This document shows, piece after piece, positions 7,056 to 10,270 of a stretch of DNA of 10,270 bases. The DNA is from Candidatus Calidifonticultor daggyaiensis (lineage in GTDB: Bacteria; Actinomycetota; Humimicrobiia; Humimicrobiales; Humimicrobiaceae), in the NCBI GenBank assembly GCA_015661035.1, contig JACVJA010000025.1:1-10270 (forward strand). The letters are read 5' to 3'. The position numbers and the translations under genes were made by a program. Position 1 is the first letter of the stretch, and each line of letters starts with the position of its first letter. The notes under the pieces were generated by a model that ran no database searches, had not been told where the DNA came from, and was given only the letters and a program-made list of their open reading frames with translations.

Positions 7056-7094
7056 AGCTATTAATAATTTATATATTTATATTTATTAATAGCT
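7056..7094 (-). promoter_or_regulatory. Second inverted repeat, 12-bp stem, just after the binding-protein gene
   Basis: AGCTATTAATAA (7056-7067) and TTATTAATAGCT (7083-7094) pair perfectly around a 15-base loop. It begins 21 bases beyond the binding-protein stop in the direction of transcription. It is AT-rich and followed by an A-rich, not T-rich, stretch, so it is not a classic terminator. Together with the longer stem at 6967-7002 it makes a double-hairpin spacer. Confidence 0.5.
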
Positions 7095-7115
7095 TAATAG
7101 ACACCTAAAAAAATT

Positions 7116-8189
7116 TTAGTATGTCCAAAGACCATCATCACCATCCATAACTACATACTGGTCAACGTTGCTTTGGTCAACTTTTATATTTGGCAGATAT
7201 GTAACCTTTTCTACTGATTCACCTGCTAAAACCTTAAGTCCTACTAGATATGCTTCTAACCCTAGACGTGCTGGGAATAGATATGTTGAATCAACTCGAC
7301 CAGCCTTAATTAATTTTAAAACTCCATTATATCCGTCAATGCAGGTAATTAACTTACAATCTGTACGACCAGCTTCATCAACTGCTTCAAGAGCACCGCA
7401 AAGACCTTCACCAGAGTGTGATATAATACCATCAATTTTTTTAAATCTTGTTAAAACATCAGCCATTGTCTTTTTACCTTCAGATCTCTGGAATTTAGAA
7501 TCTGGTTGTGCAATTTGCTTAATATCTGGGTACTGGCTAAGTATATTATCAATACCCTTTTGCCTGTCAATTTGTGGTCCAGATCCTACCCAACCTTGAA
7601 TTACAACAATATCACCCTTTGGTGCACCATTTGCTTCTGTTAAAAGTTCTACCATTCTTTGTGCAGCCATTTCTCCATTTACAACATCATCAGTAACTAC
7701 AAATGTTGTGTACTTATCTGTTGTGCATCTACGGTCAAACACAATAACTGGAATTCCTGAATCATAAGCCTTTTCAATTACACTATCTAATGAGCTTTCA
7801 GTTGCTGGTGCTATCAGTAATAAATCAATACCTTTATTTAACATATCTTCTGTACCAGCAGCCTGCTTTGCATCATTGTCTTCACCATCTACATAATAAT
7901 AATCTTTAATTTTACCAGCTGCTTTATCTTGGTCTAACTGGGCCCTTAACATATCCCACATTGCTACTCTCCATGTATTGGAAACAGAAGCATTGGAAAA
8001 ACCAATAACTGGGGGCTCTTGAGCTGCAGTTGTCTCAGCAGCTGTTGTTTCTGCAGCAGTTGTAACTTCAGCTTGTGTAGTTTCAGCTGCTGTGGTTGTA
8101 GTAGTTGCACCTTGAGTTGTACAAGATGCTAAAATTAAAGCTATCAGTACCACTGCACCGATAATAACTGCAAACAGCTTCTTTGTCAT
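7116..8189 (-). CDS. Sugar ABC transporter substrate-binding lipoprotein (RbsB-like, periplasmic-binding type 1/4 fold)
   Basis: The 357-residue protein captures the sugar outside the cytoplasmic membrane. It has Lys-Lys at 3-4, a hydrophobic stretch (5-20) and the lipobox LASC with Cys23 as lipidation site. Residues 24-60 form a flexible linker of Thr, Ala and Glu with the five-residue unit AAETT at 34-38, 45-49 and 50-54. The binding domain starts at about 61 with VIGFSNASVSNTWR and shows IDLLLIAPATESSLDSVIEKAYDSGIPVIVFDRR and ITCIDGYNGVLKLIKAG, typical of the ribose/galactose/xylose-binding family. AGGAGGT stands before the ATG, the strongest ribosome binding site of this gene series, in line with the high level such proteins need. 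It lies between the permease gene (183-bp gap) and the ATPase gene. Aromatic and charged residues (Trp73, Arg74, Asp152, Arg153) probably contact the ligand (inference); the ligand is not identifiable. Confidence 0.93.
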   Translation of the reverse strand: MTKKLFAVIIGAVVLIALILASCTTQGATTTTTAAETTQAEVTTAAETTAAETTAAQEPPVIGFSNASVSNTWRVAMWDMLRAQLDQDKAAGKIKDYYYVDGEDNDAKQAAGTEDMLNKGIDLLLIAPATESSLDSVIEKAYDSGIPVIVFDRRCTTDKYTTFVVTDDVVNGEMAAQRMVELLTEANGAPKGDIVVIQGWVGSGPQIDRQKGIDNILSQYPDIKQIAQPDSKFQRSEGKKTMADVLTRFKKIDGIISHSGEGLCGALEAVDEAGRTDCKLITCIDGYNGVLKLIKAGRVDSTYLFPARLGLEAYLVGLKVLAGESVEKVTYLPNIKVDQSNVDQYVVMDGDDGLWTY

Positions 8190-8372
8190 TTTCTTACCTC
8201 CTTTTTTTCTTTGTTTTTTTTACCCTTTTGGGTTGATTAATCTTATTTTATTTTTTGAATTTTTATTATTATAACATTAACACTTTATAATATTATTACT
8301 AGTAAAAACTATTGTTATATTTATATTATGATTACTTATATTACTTATTAATAATTCAATGAATCCAAGAAA

Positions 8373-9476
8373 TTATTTTTTAGATGACCTGCCTTGTAGT
8401 ATTACAGCACCAATAATAATTATACCTTTAATAAATTGTCTCACATAAGTGGCTGGAGCCCATGACCAGCTTATTCCGTAAGTTGATAGGTCAACGCCTA
8501 AATTAATCATATTATAAAGTATTTGCAATATTATTAATCCAGCAATAGTTCCTCCAATACTCCCTAATCCTCCTGATAATACAGTTCCGCCAATAATTAC
8601 TGCAGCAATAATATCAAGCTCAAAACCATAAGTCATATTTGGTGCATAAGCTTTTGTCCAAGATGCAAGTAAAAGCCCATTTACGGCAGCTAATAAAGAA
8701 CACAATATATAGGTTACAAGTCTATTTTGGTCTACCTTAATACCTGAAAGCCTTGCTGCCTCAGCATTTCCACCAACTGCAAAAATATGACGCCCATATA
8801 CAGAACGCTTTAGAAGAATGAAAAATACTACACAAAAAACTATAAAAATAATTGGAATTAAAGGAATTTTAAATAAAACTTGTTTTGCTACTTCACCCTG
8901 TACAGGACCAAAAAAGAACTTACCATCTTTAAGCCATGTAAAACTACCTGTACCTATATAATTGAATGCATTAAAAACTCCGTTAATTGTCCTACCTTGA
9001 GTTGTCCATAAATTAGCTCCATATAAAAGAGTCATGGTTCCTAAAGTTACAATGAAAGGCTCTAATTTTAAGTAGGTAATCATTGCGCCATTTGCAGCGC
9101 CAATAACAGCCGCTACACCAAACACAATTAATAAAGTGTAAACAATACCTAAAACTTCTGGAAACTTACCAGCTTTCGACAAGTTGTAAAAGTTACAAAG
9201 CATATTAGCAGCAAATGCCATTACAGCTGCTACAGAAAGATCAATCCCTCCCGAGATTATTACAAAAGTCATGCCTATTGCAGCAATACCGCCAAATAAT
9301 GAAACATTTACCATAACATTCATTATGTTGGTCCAATTAGCAAAGTAACTAAAAGCAAGAATTATTGAAATAACAATAATTGCAAAAAGAACAATATATA
9401 CTTTATTACTTCCGCTAATAAATTTTGAAAAGCTGCTTTCTCTTTTTTTTAATAAAGTTTCATTAACTTCCTGCAT
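8373..9476 (-). CDS. Sugar ABC transporter permease, RbsC-type (BPD_transp_2 family)
   Basis: The 367-residue integral membrane protein forms the sugar channel. Eight to ten hydrophobic segments can be seen, the first near 26-45. Family signatures are ISGGIDLSVAAVMAF (75-89), GAANGAMITYLKLEPFIVTLGTM (126-148, a stretch typical of CUT2 permeases), YGRHIFAVGGNAEAARLSGI (217-236, the cytoplasmic loop that meets the ATPase) and IGGTVLSGGLGSIGGT (285-300). It is longer than the usual 310-345 residues. The extra length is an N-terminal polar arm of about 25 residues and a longer external loop at about 150-190 (GRTINGVFNA to GEVAKQV). The start is supported by AAAGGA a few bases before the ATG. It follows the aldolase gene by 167 bp and precedes the binding-protein gene. 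The order permease, binding protein, ATPase differs from the common ATPase-permease-binding protein order of rbs operons. Confidence 0.94.
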   Translation of the reverse strand: MQEVNETLLKKRESSFSKFISGSNKVYIVLFAIIVISIILAFSYFANWTNIMNVMVNVSLFGGIAAIGMTFVIISGGIDLSVAAVMAFAANMLCNFYNLSKAGKFPEVLGIVYTLLIVFGVAAVIGAANGAMITYLKLEPFIVTLGTMTLLYGANLWTTQGRTINGVFNAFNYIGTGSFTWLKDGKFFFGPVQGEVAKQVLFKIPLIPIIFIVFCVVFFILLKRSVYGRHIFAVGGNAEAARLSGIKVDQNRLVTYILCSLLAAVNGLLLASWTKAYAPNMTYGFELDIIAAVIIGGTVLSGGLGSIGGTIAGLIILQILYNMINLGVDLSTYGISWSWAPATYVRQFIKGIIIIGAVILQGRSSKK

Positions 9477-9643
9477 TACTTTTCCTTTGCATTAAAAATT
9501 TTTTTATACTTTATATATTAAACATTTAATTAAAATACAAAAAATTCAAAAAAAACTTGCCCAAACTTAAAAGTGTTTCATTCTTAGGATAACCAGTTAT
9601 TTGAAATAATTAGATAATAAATCCTATATTTTTAACTTATAAA

Positions 9644-10270
9644 TTAAAGCTTAATAGTTTTGCCCTTCAAATAACATTCTTGCAATATCGCCAATCCATT
9701 GCGTAAATTTATCCCAAACCTACGTGCACCACTTTTATATAGCTTTACCAAAGTATCAAGATCTCTTATGCCTCCAGAAGCTTTTATCAATATAGAATTC
9801 CCAACAATTGATTTAATAAAATTAATTTGTTCAACAGTAGTTGGACCTGACCATCCTGTTCCAGTTTTTATAAAAGTAACACCTGCTTTAATACAAATCT
9901 CACAAGCTTTTTTTATTTGTTCTTCATTTAGTAAAGAGGCTTCTATAATTACTTTTAAAGGCAATCCCCCAATTGCTTCTTTTACTTGGACTATATCATT
10001 TTCAACTTCATTATACATACCTGATAAATGCCAATTTACATTCATAACCATATCAATTTCATCACATTTTTTTACTAATTGTTTTGCCTGAATTACTTTT
10101 AATTCAGTACTGTCTGATCCAGTTGGAAAGCTTATATTCCCAATTAATTTTAAATCGGAATTTTCTCCTATAAGTTCCCTGCTCAAATCTACAAAACACT
10201 GCAACACAGAAACTTGGCCGCATTTAAATTTTTTTGCTGTGTTAATAAGTTCAATTATATCCTTTTTCGT
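9644..10270 (-). CDS. DeoC-family class I aldolase (deoxyribose-phosphate aldolase-like), 5' end outside window
   Basis: The frame is open to the window edge, giving 208 visible residues that begin TKKDIIELINTAKKFKC. A GTG at 10207 is internal, because the upstream residues continue the family's first helix. About 15-25 N-terminal residues, including the usual IDHTLL motif, are missing. Family motifs are clear: SFPTGSDSTELKVIQAK, then CDEIDMVMNV with the catalytic Asp73, KVIIEASLL, FIKTGTGW with the Schiff-base Lys135, and ILIKASGGIRDL with Lys163 that assists catalysis (visible-fragment numbers). Classical DeoC splits 2-deoxyribose 5-phosphate into glyceraldehyde 3-phosphate and acetaldehyde. 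Here KTGTGW replaces the common KTSTGF/Y, and the C-terminus is short and lacks the usual tyrosine tail, so another phosphorylated aldol may be the substrate. It precedes the sugar permease gene by 167 bp on the same strand, which ties it to catabolism of the imported sugar. Confidence 0.85.
   Translation of the reverse strand, partial: TKKDIIELINTAKKFKCGQVSVLQCFVDLSRELIGENSDLKLIGNISFPTGSDSTELKVIQAKQLVKKCDEIDMVMNVNWHLSGMYNEVENDIVQVKEAIGGLPLKVIIEASLLNEEQIKKACEICIKAGVTFIKTGTGWSGPTTVEQINFIKSIVGNSILIKASGGIRDLDTLVKLYKSGARRFGINLRNGLAILQECYLKGKTIKL

Noticed and set aside
8222..8233. Small hairpin ACCC-TTTT-GGGT upstream of the binding-protein gene.
   Set aside because: Four pairs only, and no T-run on the coding strand, so it is neither a convincing terminator nor an attenuator.
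9585..9626. TAGGAT/ATCCTA inverted repeat after the aldolase gene considered as a terminator.
   Set aside because: A six-pair stem with a 30-base loop and no T-tract is too weak to support a terminator.
10205..10207. GTG taken as the start of the aldolase.
   Set aside because: The frame stays open upstream to the window edge and the added residues fit the family's first helix, so the true start is outside the window.

Overview
The window is an AT-rich bacterial sequence (about 30% GC by eye) carrying nine protein genes. Seven are complete and two are cut by the window edges. All look intact, and together they form a carbohydrate uptake and catabolism locus. Strong purine-rich ribosome binding sites, a lipoprotein binding protein with a long Thr/Ala/Glu linker, and many sugar-active TIM-barrel and dehydrogenase genes suggest an anaerobic or fermentative heterotroph of the Firmicutes or of an AT-rich candidate phylum such as Atribacterota. 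That placement is a guess from style, not from a marker gene. No RNA genes, mobile elements, CRISPR array or phage genes were seen.

Right part (5393-10270, minus strand, read from right to left): a DeoC-family aldolase (5' end outside the window), an RbsC-type permease, a ribose-type sugar-binding lipoprotein and an RbsA-type tandem ATPase. This is one complete CUT2 sugar ABC transporter with an aldolase placed first. The gap between binding protein and ATPase holds two strong inverted repeats, one with a perfect 16-bp stem. They probably set different transcript levels for the two genes.

Middle (4052-5293, plus strand): a lone Old-Yellow-Enzyme-family flavoprotein with a C-terminal 4Fe-4S cysteine cluster, pointing opposite to everything else. 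It converges on the ATPase gene, and a tandem repeat and a weak bidirectional terminator lie between them. It diverges from the next gene across a 583-bp, extremely AT-rich intergenic region. That region contains a perfect 18-bp palindrome, an imperfect second copy of it about 240 bp away, and two further palindromes close to the two start codons.

Left part (1-3468, minus strand): a xylose-isomerase-like sugar isomerase/epimerase. After a 254-bp gap with its own promoter candidate comes a tight cluster: zinc-dependent medium-chain dehydrogenase, GntR/HutC-type regulator and VOC (glyoxalase-fold) protein. The last two are separated by only 3 bp.

A reasonable reading (inference) is that a sugar or polyol enters through the ABC transporter, is oxidised at a hydroxyl by the zinc dehydrogenase, is isomerised by the TIM-barrel enzyme, and, after phosphorylation by a kinase not in this window, is cleaved by the aldolase. 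The flavoenzyme and VOC protein may deal with an unsaturated or reactive carbonyl intermediate. The substrate cannot be read from the sequence. The locus looks like a variant of a known kind of catabolic cluster rather than a new type of system. The most distinctive points are the paired operators, the long hairpin, and the lone Fe-S flavoenzyme with a Lys/His active-site pair.
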